Part shown: one piece after another, positions 1 to 7,869 of the stretch
Layout: each line of letters begins with the position of its first letter
How positions within the stretch are numbered: position 1 is the first letter of the stretch
DNA from: Bacteroidales bacterium UBA5206
Lineage (GTDB): Bacteria; Bacteroidota; Bacteroidia; Bacteroidales; Tenuifilaceae
Direction: 5' to 3'
Assembly: GCA_002412705.1 (NCBI GenBank)
Contig: DHVO01000192.1
Coordinates: forward strand, 1 to 17,043
Length of the DNA stretch: 17,043 nucleotides
Program-made: the position numbers and the translations under genes
Notes under the pieces: generated by a model
Databases searched by the model: none
Seen by the model: the letters and a program-made list of their open reading frames with translations, nothing else
What the model was told of the DNA's origin: nothing

Positions 1-95
1 TAGAAACTTCCACTCACGAGGTAACCTTTGGGCTCTATTTTGAGTATAAGCAGAGGAAACGAAAATTTAGGTATATGAAATGTCCGAAATTTTAG
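1..95 (+). CDS. C-terminal end of an unidentified protein, possibly PorP/SprF-like (partial)
   Basis: An open frame enters from the left edge (codons in phase with base 3) and ends at the TAG at 93-95. Thirty residues are visible. They start ETSTHEVTFGLYFEYK and end in a basic stretch with the final motif KCPKF. The alternating hydrophobic pattern HEVTFGLYFEYK looks like a last beta-strand of an outer-membrane barrel. A C-terminal Cys-Pro-x-Phe ending is what I recall from PorP/SprF-type proteins linked to type IX secretion, and gldJ follows 91 bases downstream, which would fit. The fragment is too short for a firm identification. That it is a real coding end is supported by composition and by the position of the gldJ promoter after it. 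Confidence 0.45.
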   Translation, partial: ETSTHEVTFGLYFEYKQRKRKFRYMKCPKF

Positions 96-136
96 TTTTT
101 TACGTTATTAATGTATCAGAAGAGTTAAAATATTTC

Positions 137-144
137 TATATTTG
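137..144 (+). promoter_or_regulatory. Putative gldJ promoter, -7 element
   Basis: TATATTTG matches the Bacteroidota sigma-A -7 consensus TAnnTTTG. It lies 42 bases before the gldJ ATG. I see no TTTG-type -33 element at the usual spacing, so the call rests on the -7 box and its position. Confidence 0.45.
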
Positions 145-186
145 AAGTTGAATAACAGTAGAACGTACAGGAAAAACGCATTAATT

Positions 187-1686
187 ATGAGCTTGAAGTA
201 CAAGTTTATCCTACTATCCTTAACCTCAGTATTCGGGCTATCGTCCTGCGGAATGCTTGGAGGTGGAAATAAAGGAGCATCCTCTACCACAGGGTGGGCA
301 TACAACGATGAAGCGTTCGGAAACTTTAAAGTTGTTACTGATTATAGCCCAAAAACAGGGCCAGGATTGGTTTTTGTTGAAGGTGGTACATTCATCATGG
401 GACGTGTTGAACAGGATGTTATGTATGATTGGAACAACTCACCACGTAGAGTTACCGTTGCTTCGTTTTACATGGACGAAACAGAGGTTAGCAACGTGGA
501 CTATCGCGAGTACCTATTTTGGTTGCGCCGTGTTTACAAGGACTACCCACAGGTTTATCGCAATGCCCGTCCTGACACACTAGTTTGGCGCTCACCACTT
601 GGCTACAATGAGCCTTACGTAACCAACTATTTCCGTCATCCTGCTTACAACGACTATCCTGTGGTTGGTGTTAGTTGGCTTCAGGCTAGCGACTACTGTT
701 TATGGCGTACCGACAGGGTTAACGAGCTTATGCTAGTTAATGAGGGGTATTTAGAGCTAGATCCAAACCAAACCAACGAGGATAACTTCAATACAGATGC
801 ATATCTTGCTGGTTTCTATAAATCTACCGTTACCTCAGAGAACACAGAGGAAGGTGGTGCTCCTGCACGCGTTTCGTTCGAAGATGGTATTATGTTCCCA
901 AAATATAGGCTTCCAACTGAGGCAGAATGGGAATTTGCTGCATCGGGTCTAATTGGCAACACCTACGATGAGCGTATGGTGGAGCGTAAAATTTACCCAT
1001 GGAACGGTCACAACATTCGTAACAGCGATCAAAAGAATCGCGGTGAGATGATGGCAAACTTTGTACGTGGTAATGGTGACTACATGGGTGTTGCTGGAAA
1101 TCTAAACGATGCTGGTCCTATTCCTGTTCCTGTTAAATCTTACTGGCCTAACGATTATGGCTTGTACTGTATGGCAGGTAACGTAAATGAGTGGGTTCTT
1201 GACGTTTATCGTCCCCTTTCTTTTGATGATTTTGATGAGTTCCGTCCATACCGTGGTAATGTATTCACAACTCCAGTGCTTAATGAGGATGGTACATATA
1301 AAGGTGTTGACTCCCTTGGTCGTCTTTTGGATCGTGAAGTTACCGAAGCCGAAGCTGCCAATAGAAGGAATTACAATAAGGGGTACTACATCAATCATAA
1401 AGATGGCGATTTAGCTTCAACTATCGACTACAACAAGGGTGCTCCTCGTGAAAAGAACTCGATGCTGATGTACGATGAGGGCAAAACTGATGCTGCTGCA
1501 CGTAACTCTGGTATGACCACATTGGTTAACGACCGTGTAAGGGTTTACAAAGGCGGTTCTTGGAGAGACCGTGCATACTGGCTAAGTCCAGGTACTCGCC
1601 GCTTCTTAGATGAAGCCTCATCGCAAAACGACCTTGGTTTCCGTTGCGCAATGGAGGCTGTAGGTTCCCAAACAAGAGAAAAATAA
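187..1686 (+). CDS. gldJ: Gliding motility / type IX secretion lipoprotein GldJ
   Basis: The 499-residue product is a predicted lipoprotein. Residues 1-21 form a signal peptide (MSLKYKFILLSL...) ending in the lipobox LSSC, so Cys21 would be acylated. The mature part starts with a Gly-rich linker and TTGWAYND, then a formylglycine-generating-enzyme/SUMF1-type fold: GPGLVFVEGGTFIMG near the start, FYMDETEVSNVDYREY, YPVVGVSWLQASDYCLWR, the central LPTEAEWEFAA, GNVNEWV, and KGGSWRD...GFRCAM at the end. The combination VFVEGGTFIMG, DWNNSPRRV and PDTLVWRSPLGYNE is that of GldJ rather than its paralogue GldK. In Flavobacterium GldJ is needed for gliding and type IX secretion. An in-frame TTG at 142 would extend the ORF, but it lies inside the promoter -7 box and would put 15 polar residues before the signal peptide, so the ATG at 187 is preferred. 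From memory, murF next to gldJ recurs in this phylum. Confidence 0.88.
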   Translation: MSLKYKFILLSLTSVFGLSSCGMLGGGNKGASSTTGWAYNDEAFGNFKVVTDYSPKTGPGLVFVEGGTFIMGRVEQDVMYDWNNSPRRVTVASFYMDETEVSNVDYREYLFWLRRVYKDYPQVYRNARPDTLVWRSPLGYNEPYVTNYFRHPAYNDYPVVGVSWLQASDYCLWRTDRVNELMLVNEGYLELDPNQTNEDNFNTDAYLAGFYKSTVTSENTEEGGAPARVSFEDGIMFPKYRLPTEAEWEFAASGLIGNTYDERMVERKIYPWNGHNIRNSDQKNRGEMMANFVRGNGDYMGVAGNLNDAGPIPVPVKSYWPNDYGLYCMAGNVNEWVLDVYRPLSFDDFDEFRPYRGNVFTTPVLNEDGTYKGVDSLGRLLDREVTEAEAANRRNYNKGYYINHKDGDLASTIDYNKGAPREKNSMLMYDEGKTDAAARNSGMTTLVNDRVRVYKGGSWRDRAYWLSPGTRRFLDEASSQNDLGFRCAMEAVGSQTREK

Positions 1687-1707
1687 GTTACTTTGAAACT
1701 ATAATTA

Positions 1708-1743
1708 GAAACCTCATTGTTAAAATGGGGTTTCTTTTTTTTT
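1708..1743 (+). terminator. Rho-independent terminator after gldJ
   Basis: An 11-bp stem (1708-1718 GAAACCTCATT with 1724-1734 AATGGGGTTTC, one G-T wobble) with a 5-base loop is followed directly by nine T (1735-1743). It lies 21 bases after the gldJ stop and only 16 bases before the murF start codon. Confidence 0.88.
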
Positions 1744-1759
1744 AGCATATACCCATACC

Positions 1760-3067
1760 ATGAACAACTATGTAGAGAAGCTGTACGGGTTATTCCTTGA
1801 GCAGCGCAAAATATCAACGGACTCTAGAAATATTTCTTCTGGCGATATTTTCTTTGCCCTAAAAGGCGATAGCTTTAATGGTAATGTCTTTGCTTTGGAT
1901 GCCCTAAAACAGGGTGCAAAGCTTAGTGTTGTTGATGATTTAGCTCTTAAGGATAAGGAGGGATGTTTTTATGTTCCCAATGTGCTATTGGCGCTTCAGC
2001 AGCTGGCCAATTACCACCGAAAGCAGCTTCAAATTCCAGTTATAGGTATTACTGGAAGTAACGGTAAAACAACCACAAAGGAGCTTTTGGCTTGTGTGCT
2101 GCAAAAAAAGTTTAGGGTGTTTGCTACCAAAGGAAATCTCAATAACCACATTGGTGTTCCGCTTTCCGTTCTCTCCATTACCAACGATGTTGAGGTTGCC
2201 ATAATAGAGATGGGAGCGAATAGTATTGGCGAGATAGAACTCCTTGCTAGTATTGCAGAGCCTAGCTATGGCATTATTACCAATATAGGGAATGCACACC
2301 TTAAGGGTTTTGGCTCCTTTGAAGGGGTTAAACAGGCAAAGGGAGAATTATATGGCAATATTGCAGCCAAAAGGGGCATTGTATTTGCCAATATAGGGAA
2401 TCCTGTACTTGCTGAGATGATTAAACACCATGGTTTATTATGCAATACGCTAACATATGATACAGGCTACTTTAATGCTACAGCCCAAATATCTGGCGAT
2501 TTACCATTTCTTGAGGTGAGCTTAACCGTGCCTCAAACTGGAATGGCCATAACAATTCATACCTCGTTAGTTGGCGCGTATAACTTAGAAAATGTGCTTG
2601 CTGCTGTTAGGGTAGGACTCTACTTTAATGTTGATATTGATAAAATAAGAAGTGCCCTAGAGGGCTACAAACCATCCAATAGCCGCTCCCAGCTGCTTAA
2701 AACTAAGCGTAATACGGTTATTGTTGATGCGTATAATGCAAACCCTACCAGTATGGAGGCCGCTTTACGTAATTTTGGCAAGTTAACCTGTTCCAAAAAG
2801 GTAGCAATACTTGGCGAGATGCTTGAGTTGGGCGATTATTCCGATACGGAGCACCAACGGATTCTCTCCGTTGCACAAAGTTTGGGTTGCGATGAAATTA
2901 TATTGGTTGGCGAGGGATTCAAAGGGCATCACGCTCCCAATAATATTTACTTTAACCATGTTGATGAATGTGTGACCTATGTAAGGGAGAATCCTATTAT
3001 TGGTGCTTACATACTGGTTAAAGGCTCACGCGGAGTGCATTTGGAGAAAGTGGTGGAACTACTTTAA
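1760..3067 (+). CDS. murF: UDP-N-acetylmuramoyl-tripeptide--D-alanyl-D-alanine ligase MurF
   Basis: MurF joins D-Ala-D-Ala to UDP-MurNAc-tripeptide using ATP, the last cytoplasmic step of peptidoglycan precursor synthesis. The 435-residue protein shows the Mur ligase layout: an N-terminal substrate domain with STDSR (19-23) and GDIFFALKG; the ATP loop GITGSNGKTTTKE (about 96-108); the central NIGNAHLKGFGS (about 176-187); and the C-terminal domain with DAYNANPTSMEAAL (about 323-336). The length is normal for Bacteroidota. The start ATG at 1760 puts the first domain in register, and no longer in-frame option fits. The gene sits immediately behind a strong terminator. I find no consensus promoter in the 16-base gap, so expression may depend on read-through from gldJ or on a weak promoter before the hairpin. 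Confidence 0.95.
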   Translation: MNNYVEKLYGLFLEQRKISTDSRNISSGDIFFALKGDSFNGNVFALDALKQGAKLSVVDDLALKDKEGCFYVPNVLLALQQLANYHRKQLQIPVIGITGSNGKTTTKELLACVLQKKFRVFATKGNLNNHIGVPLSVLSITNDVEVAIIEMGANSIGEIELLASIAEPSYGIITNIGNAHLKGFGSFEGVKQAKGELYGNIAAKRGIVFANIGNPVLAEMIKHHGLLCNTLTYDTGYFNATAQISGDLPFLEVSLTVPQTGMAITIHTSLVGAYNLENVLAAVRVGLYFNVDIDKIRSALEGYKPSNSRSQLLKTKRNTVIVDAYNANPTSMEAALRNFGKLTCSKKVAILGEMLELGDYSDTEHQRILSVAQSLGCDEIILVGEGFKGHHAPNNIYFNHVDECVTYVRENPIIGAYILVKGSRGVHLEKVVELL

Positions 3068-3120
3068 GGCTTTTTAATAGTTAAGAGCAAAATTAAAAAT
3101 GCTTTACAGCACTTTTTTGT

Positions 3121-3128
3121 TAATTTTG
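3121..3128 (+). promoter_or_regulatory. Putative ppa promoter, -7 element
   Basis: TAATTTTG (followed by CA) fits TAnnTTTG and ends 22 bases before the ppa ATG, leaving a short leader. A clear -33 box is not visible. Confidence 0.5.
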
Positions 3129-3150
3129 CACGCAAATAACCGAATTGTAA

Positions 3151-3822
3151 ATGAATAACAGGATTATGGATCCCATTGTAGGTAAGCTAATGGGGCTCCG
3201 ATACAAGTCTCATCCTTGGCATGGCATCGACCTAGGTGAGAACGCCCCATCAGTGGTGACCTGCTTTATAGAGATGGTACCTACCGATACAGTAAAGTAC
3301 GAAGTTGATAAGACATCGGGGTATTTGAGATTAGATAGACCGCAAAAATACTCCAATGTGGTTCCAGCCCTATACGGATTTTTGCCCCAGACCTATTCTG
3401 GCGATAAAGTAGCTAAACTTGCCCAGGAGAAAACTGGTAATCCCGATATAAAGGGTGATGGCGACCCATTGGATATCTGTATTCTTACCGAGAAGGCAAT
3501 TACGCATGGTGATATTATTGTTGAAGCACGCCCAATTGGTGGATTTAGGATGATTGATAACAATGAGGCCGACGATAAGATTATTGCCGTGCTAAATAAC
3601 GATGCGGTTTATGGCGGTTATTCCGATATTAAGGATTGCCCTGCGCTTGTTATTGATAGGTTAAAACACTACTTTCTTACTTACAAGGATTTGCCTGGCG
3701 AAAAACGCCACTGTGAGATTACCCATATTTATGGTATTGAGGAGGCGCAACAGATAATTGCCTATGCTATGCAGGACTATACAGATAGGTTTTATAACCT
3801 GGAGTCTATGCTAAAAATCTAA
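3151..3822 (+). CDS. ppa: Inorganic pyrophosphatase, family I
   Basis: The product hydrolyses PPi to two phosphates in the cytoplasm, pulling biosynthetic reactions forward. The 223-residue protein carries the family I signature DGDPLDI (Asp103, Asp105 and Asp108 bind metal), the upstream Glu51/Lys54 region (KYEVDKTSG), YGFLPQTY (75-82) and the C-terminal YKDLPGEK. It is longer than the roughly 175-residue E. coli enzyme, with extra residues at the N-terminus (about 1-35) and C-terminal helices (IEEAQQIIAYAMQDY). I recall the longer form as usual in this phylum. Start: ATG at 3151, just after the promoter; Met6 (3166) is a possible alternative. It is a single-gene unit between its own promoter and the shared terminator. 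Confidence 0.93.
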   Translation: MNNRIMDPIVGKLMGLRYKSHPWHGIDLGENAPSVVTCFIEMVPTDTVKYEVDKTSGYLRLDRPQKYSNVVPALYGFLPQTYSGDKVAKLAQEKTGNPDIKGDGDPLDICILTEKAITHGDIIVEARPIGGFRMIDNNEADDKIIAVLNNDAVYGGYSDIKDCPALVIDRLKHYFLTYKDLPGEKRHCEITHIYGIEEAQQIIAYAMQDYTDRFYNLESMLKI

Positions 3823-3860
3823 TTACCATTTCGGTCTTTTTTAATGAGGATATGGGAACC

Positions 3861-3906
3861 AATAAAAGAGTGAAGCGCATGTTTTTATGCGCTTCACTCT
3901 TTTATT
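3861..3906. terminator. Bidirectional terminator between ppa and the XRE-type gene
   Basis: A perfect 20-bp inverted repeat (3861-3880 with 3887-3906) surrounds a 6-base loop. The arms begin AATAAAAGAG and end CTCTTTTATT, so a T-rich tail follows the GC-rich core on both strands. It serves ppa (+) and the converging regulator gene (-). The regulator's TAA stop (3902-3904) lies inside the stem. Confidence 0.85.
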
Positions 3907-4111
3907 CTACTTCGGCCCATTCTAAAATATCTCCTGGCTGACAGTTTAATTCCTTGCAAATTGCTTCAAGCGTGCTAAACCTTATTGCCTTGGCTTTGCC
4001 TGTTTTTAGAATAGACAGATTTGCTGGTGTAATGCCAACTTTATTCGATAGCTCATTGAGCGATATTTTTCGCTTTGCCATCATAACGTCAAGATTCACA
4101 ATTATAGGCAT
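3902..4111 (-). CDS. Small Cro/C1-type HTH regulator (YozG-like)
   Basis: This 69-residue protein is almost entirely one helix-turn-helix domain of the Cro/C1 (HTH_26) type: ISLNELSNKVGITPANLSILK forms the HTH, followed by FSTLEAICKELNCQPGDILEW. The N-terminal PIIVNLDVMMAKRK is typical of the YozG group, which supports the ATG at 4111 over Met10/Met11. The gene starts 4 bases after the stop of the DUF2975 membrane protein gene, so the two are co-transcribed. In Bacillus and many other bacteria this pair (YoaS/YozG-like) occurs together; its function is unknown. The regulator probably controls its own operon, which is inference from the layout. Confidence 0.85.
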   Translation of the reverse strand: MPIIVNLDVMMAKRKISLNELSNKVGITPANLSILKTGKAKAIRFSTLEAICKELNCQPGDILEWAEVE

Positions 4112-4115
4112 TATA

Positions 4116-4790
4116 CTAGATTGTTAGATCTGTATCTGTTTTTATCTCTTCTCCTTTTTTGATTATTTCTCCTATTACTAGTATGGCTATCCCAAGAACT
4201 AAGAATAATGCATTGGTTTGTGCTCTTGCTATTTCATAGTCGGTAAAGTTGAAAAGTATACTATTGGTTTTAAATTCAAGGTAATTAATACAAAATGAAA
4301 TGGCGTAAATGGATAGTAATTCAAAACCTAGAAATCTCACCATTCTAATGTTATTTGAAGAGAATATCTCATTGCGCTTTAATGCACCAATTAGCATGAA
4401 GAAATGAATTGGAAGTAGAACTATAATAATGATGTAAAGGATTATTAATAGCACCCCTGCTATATTGTACGCAATAATTTGTTTGTCAACTTCAGGTTCT
4501 GTTGGGCGTATAACTTTTATTGTGGTAAGTTTTGCAGGGTATTTGATATCTGATAGTTTTCCTTCAATGGTTTCAGGGAAATGCGCTACTCCTGATTTAG
4601 ACTTAAGTGATACAAAATGAATCTCGTGGCCAACTAGCGATTTGCTTTCTTTGTCGTACCTAGCGGCGTTAAATCCTAAGGTAAAATCTTCCTTACCGTC
4701 AATTATACTGGAAATAATTAAAAGTGCATAAGCAAGCACTGCAAGTATGGAAAGGATATTAATCTTATTTGTTAATTTAAAGGTGTTCAT
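4116..4790 (-). CDS. DUF2975 family four-helix membrane protein
   Basis: The product is 224 residues when started at the ATG at 4790. It has four predicted membrane helices: about 11-30, 107-137, 150-170 and 193-211. A polar segment of about 75 residues (31-106) lies between the first two, probably outside the membrane. The arrangement and the downstream small HTH gene identify it as a DUF2975 protein. The function is unknown; it may act as a membrane partner of the regulator. The frame stays open up to 5069, but that extension runs through the fadD-type gene's terminator and its low-complexity AT-rich surroundings. The promoter-like box at 4834-4841 also lies inside it, so the ATG at 4790 is chosen. 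Confidence 0.8.
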   Translation of the reverse strand: MNTFKLTNKINILSILAVLAYALLIISSIIDGKEDFTLGFNAARYDKESKSLVGHEIHFVSLKSKSGVAHFPETIEGKLSDIKYPAKLTTIKVIRPTEPEVDKQIIAYNIAGVLLIILYIIIIVLLPIHFFMLIGALKRNEIFSSNNIRMVRFLGFELLSIYAISFCINYLEFKTNSILFNFTDYEIARAQTNALFLVLGIAILVIGEIIKKGEEIKTDTDLTI

Positions 4791-4833
4791 AATGGTGTTT
4801 GTTTTTGTGTTAGTTATAAGTTTTATGACAATG

Positions 4834-4841
4834 CAAATATA
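4834..4841 (-). promoter_or_regulatory. Putative promoter of the DUF2975-HTH operon, -7 element
   Basis: On the - strand TATATTTG (followed by CA) fits TAnnTTTG and ends 43 bases before the ATG at 4790. No clear -33 box is visible. Confidence 0.45.
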
Positions 4842-4936
4842 TATACATTCCTGATATATGATAATTAAATATTGAAAAACAATAAATAAATACTTAAAAA
4901 CAGTATATGTGATTTGACCTACAATAATGATATAAA

Positions 4937-4978
4937 GCAAAAGAGGCTGTCCTTTTACTTTTTGGACAGCCTCTTTGC
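4937..4978 (-). terminator. Terminator after the acyl-CoA synthetase gene
   Basis: Inverted repeat of about 15 bp (4937-4952 with 4964-4978, one bulged A) with core GAGGCTGTCC/GGACAGCCTC. It lies 21 bases after the stop codon of the synthetase gene (- strand) and is followed on that strand by a T-rich tail. The structure is near-symmetrical, so it could also work in the other direction. Confidence 0.75.
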
Positions 4979-4998
4979 ATTGATATAAATAGGTTGGG

Positions 4999-6699
4999 CT
5001 AACTGTTCTGAATCGAAGTGTATATGTATCGCTTGATTTTGTGAGTAGGAGTTTTCTCAAAGGGTTCAACCTGTTCTACCACAGCATAAATTCTTGAAAA
5101 GCCCGATACTTTAGAGTTTACATGATGCTTAACCTCTTCCATAATATCGGTTACTTTGCTTTGAACCTTTTGCTGAGCGTTAAAGGCCGATTCCTTGAAC
5201 TCTGCATACTTAGACTCTATGGCATCGTAGTTAAAGTGAACTTTGGCAATAAGCTTCCCTTTCATCTCATAAACTAGAGATTCAAGTACCATGGAGTGGT
5301 TGTTTATCACATCCTCAATATCCTCTGGGTAAATGTTCTCGCCGCTAGGGCCAAGAATCATGCTTTTTAGGCGTCCTCTAATCTCAAGGAAGTTATTCTT
5401 ATCTAGGTATCCAAGATCGCCAGTTTTAAGCCAGCCATCGCTTGTAATAATGTCCTTGGTTAGTTCAGGTTCCTTGTAGTAACCCATCATAACGTTGGCG
5501 CCACGAACGTAAATTTCCCCTTCGCCAGTTTCAGCATTGGGATTAGCTATCATTATCTCCTGGCCAGGAATGGAAAAACCGGTAGAGCGGAACCTAACCA
5601 GTTTGGGTTCGCACCCTGCAATTAGAGGAGATGCCTCTGTCATGCCATAGCCAATGGAGTAGGGGAAACCGCCTTCGTAAAGGAATCGCTCCACCTCGTA
5701 GCTTAGCTTTGATCCTCCTATTCCAAAGAAATGTAGCTCTCCTCCAAATGTTGCCATTAGCTTTTTGGTGGCTACCTTATGCATTAGCTTTCTTGTGAAG
5801 GGGATGCTATAGAGCTTTCTTTTAAACTTTGATGCGGTGAGCTCTGGCTGTATCTTGTTCTTAAAAATCTTTTCAATAATAAGGGGAACCGACAAAATCA
5901 TTGTGGGTTTTATCTCCTTAAAGGCTGGTATAAGTACCGATGCTGTTGGTGGCTTACTTAAGTAGCTCACCGAAGCTCCTCGCATTACTGGTATTATAAG
6001 CCCTAGGGTACACTCGTAGGTATGAGGCAGGGGCAAAATGGAAACAAACCTATCGGTACATGTCACATTCTGAATACCAAGGGTAGATAGCGCATTGGAA
6101 ATAAGATTCTTATGCGAAAGCATTACGCCTTTTGGTCGGCCAGTTGTGCCCGATGTGTAAATAATTGCGGCCAGATCTTCTTCCAAGGGGTCGGGAAATT
6201 CTAGTTCGCAGAAATCCACGTTTAGGATGGGTTCTGGAATAGAGTATCCATTGGCGTCGTCGGCCGATTGGTAATCCTTCTCAACAACCGAAAAGTTGTT
6301 AAGAAGCATAAGGGCTTCGGCATTGCCCCTCACTTTTGGCGATAGCTTTGGGAATAGCTTATTGCTAGCTATTACAATTTTAGTCTCGCTATGCAAAAAG
6401 ATCTTCTCAATTTCTAGCTCTGAGAAATCGGGTAGCACAGGAACTGCAACTGCACCAATTGATGTTACGGCAAGATAGCTAATTCCCCAGTTTGGGCTAT
6501 TCTCTCCTAGAAGTAGCACTTTGTCGCCTTTCTCAATGCCAAGTGTTATAAGAATGCCCGAAATGTTACGAACCGCGATGGCCAAGTGGCTATATGGAAC
6601 TGGCTGTTCTCCTACAAAAGAAAGGGAAGGGCGGTCGGAATGTTGAATCCGAGTTTGGTTAAGTGCTTCTCGGATTGTTAAACGCTTAAGATTGATCAT
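4999..6699 (-). CDS. AMP-forming long-chain acyl-CoA / acyl-ACP synthetase
   Basis: A 566-residue member of the adenylate-forming (ANL) superfamily. It would activate a fatty acid with ATP to acyl-AMP and transfer it to CoA or ACP. The motifs are in the usual order: ATP-binding loop IIYTSGTTGRPKG (about 179-191), GYGMTEASP in the middle, GWLKTGDLGYL with the Asp that binds the ribose, the hinge region GRLKSMI, GENIYPEDIE, and the catalytic C-terminal Lys near 554-556 (HKIKR). Its chain-length preference and its acceptor (CoA or ACP) cannot be read from the sequence. It is transcribed alone: its own promoter lies at 6745-6752 and a terminator follows. The nearby acyltransferase suggests membrane lipid or fatty-acid recycling, which is inference. 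Confidence 0.9.
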   Translation of the reverse strand: MINLKRLTIREALNQTRIQHSDRPSLSFVGEQPVPYSHLAIAVRNISGILITLGIEKGDKVLLLGENSPNWGISYLAVTSIGAVAVPVLPDFSELEIEKIFLHSETKIVIASNKLFPKLSPKVRGNAEALMLLNNFSVVEKDYQSADDANGYSIPEPILNVDFCELEFPDPLEEDLAAIIYTSGTTGRPKGVMLSHKNLISNALSTLGIQNVTCTDRFVSILPLPHTYECTLGLIIPVMRGASVSYLSKPPTASVLIPAFKEIKPTMILSVPLIIEKIFKNKIQPELTASKFKRKLYSIPFTRKLMHKVATKKLMATFGGELHFFGIGGSKLSYEVERFLYEGGFPYSIGYGMTEASPLIAGCEPKLVRFRSTGFSIPGQEIMIANPNAETGEGEIYVRGANVMMGYYKEPELTKDIITSDGWLKTGDLGYLDKNNFLEIRGRLKSMILGPSGENIYPEDIEDVINNHSMVLESLVYEMKGKLIAKVHFNYDAIESKYAEFKESAFNAQQKVQSKVTDIMEEVKHHVNSKVSGFSRIYAVVEQVEPFEKTPTHKIKRYIYTSIQNS

Positions 6700-6744
6700 T
6701 TAACGCTTATGATGGAGCCATAAAAACGGACTCCGGTTACATGG

Positions 6745-6752
6745 CAAATATA
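6745..6752 (-). promoter_or_regulatory. Putative promoter of the acyl-CoA synthetase gene, -7 element
   Basis: TATATTTG (followed by CC) on the - strand ends 45 bases before the ATG at 6699. The match to TAnnTTTG is full; the -33 box is not recognisable. Confidence 0.45.
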
Positions 6753-6843
6753 TACAATAAACGCAAACGGGATCCCTCATTAGTGGTAATGTTAGTCAAA
6801 GTTGGGGATGATATACGTCATGTGATTGGTAACGTGTGTTATA

Positions 6844-7869
6844 CTAGTGTTTGTTTAGACTCAGTTTACTGAAAGTTTTTTTGCGGAGCAAAAAGAAGTT
6901 TAGCAGAATACTAGGTACTAGCACTTGGCTGTGACGCTTGGTTTGCGGGGGTGTTAGCGCCTTTTTTGCCTTGAGATTTGGGATTGCCTTTATATAGTCG
7001 GTATGAGCGTTTATAACCGCTTTTGCAAAGTCTTTGCGTTTGGTTAGCAGGTAAACAACTGCCGATGCTAAATCAAGCACCATACGCAAGGGAATAATTG
7101 TGTAAACCTTAAGCAATGGGAGGTTCTTGAATAGCATGAATAGGTTGTTACGGTAGTTGAGGTAGAGCTTACGTGGGTTGTTGTTAGGAAGTGTTCCTCC
7201 TCCTACATGAAAAACCTCCGATTGTGGTATGCACCATATTTGGCGCCCCATGTTTTTTAGCCGCCAGCAAAGGTCTATCTCTTCCATGTGGGCAAAAAAA
7301 TCGTCGTCTAAGCCTCTTGCTTTATGGTAATCGGTAGAGCGGATAAAAAGGCACGCGCCTGATGCCCACATCACCTGTATGGGGGTATTGTACTGTCCCA
7401 TATCCTTTTCTATGCTCGAAAGGATTCGGCCCCTACAGAACGGATAGCCTAGCCAGTCGATAAAACCGCCAGCTGCACCAGCGTACTCAAAGTTTTCAGG
7501 GTTATTATAATCGAGCATTTTGGGCATACATGCGGCAGCGTTTGGGTTGCTCTCCATGAATTGAATAAGGGGGGATAGCCAGCCTTCGGGAACATCAACA
7601 TCGGAGTTAAGCAGCACGTAGTACTTGGCTTTTACCTGACTAAGGGCTCTGTTATACCCGCCTGTAAAGCCGTAGTTCTTTTTTAGGGGGATAATGCCAA
7701 CTTCGGGAAAACGGGTTTTGAGCAGTTCCAAAGAGCCGTCGGTTGAGCCGTTGTCGGCAACAATAACCTGTACATCGGGAAGAGCAGAGTGCGCAACTAC
7801 GTTTGGAAGAAACTTCCTGAGATACGATTCCCCGTTCCAGTTAAGGATAACTACAGCTACGCTAAGCAT
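6844..7869 (-). CDS. Family 2 glycosyltransferase
   Basis: A 341-residue GT-A fold enzyme transferring a sugar from a nucleotide-sugar donor. It begins with the GT2 strand-loop VAVVILNWNG, then VIVADNGSTDGS (about 35-46), GFTGGYNRA and the metal-binding NSDVDVP (Asp90, Asp92). The acceptor-side MEEIDLCWR (Glu196/Glu197/Asp199) and the YLNYRNNLFML segment are typical of rhamnosyl- or RfbF/WcaA-like GT2 enzymes. A hydrophobic stretch near residues 260-280 suggests membrane association, and the basic C-terminus (KTFSKLSLNKH) fits the cytoplasmic face. The start ATG overlaps the upstream acyltransferase stop by 8 bases, so translation is probably coupled. The pairing with a lipid acyltransferase points to a glycolipid or LPS sugar; the actual sugar and acceptor are unknown. 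Confidence 0.87.
   Translation of the reverse strand: MLSVAVVILNWNGESYLRKFLPNVVAHSALPDVQVIVADNGSTDGSLELLKTRFPEVGIIPLKKNYGFTGGYNRALSQVKAKYYVLLNSDVDVPEGWLSPLIQFMESNPNAAACMPKMLDYNNPENFEYAGAAGGFIDWLGYPFCRGRILSSIEKDMGQYNTPIQVMWASGACLFIRSTDYHKARGLDDDFFAHMEEIDLCWRLKNMGRQIWCIPQSEVFHVGGGTLPNNNPRKLYLNYRNNLFMLFKNLPLLKVYTIIPLRMVLDLASAVVYLLTKRKDFAKAVINAHTDYIKAIPNLKAKKALTPPQTKRHSQVLVPSILLNFFLLRKKTFSKLSLNKH

Noticed and set aside
142..186. TTG start giving gldJ a 15-residue N-terminal extension
   Set aside because: The TTG is part of the promoter -7 box TATATTTG, and the ATG at 187 gives an ideal lipoprotein signal peptide.
4937..4978. Insertion-sequence remnant suggested by the GAGGCTGTCC inverted repeat
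   Set aside because: The arms are separated by only 11 bases and sit directly after a stop codon with a T-rich tail, so a terminator explains them better. No target duplication or transposase fragment is present.
4791..5069. N-terminal extension of the DUF2975 protein by 93 residues
   Set aside because: It runs through the neighbouring gene's terminator hairpin and overlaps that gene's end. The translation is low-complexity, and the promoter-like box lies within it.
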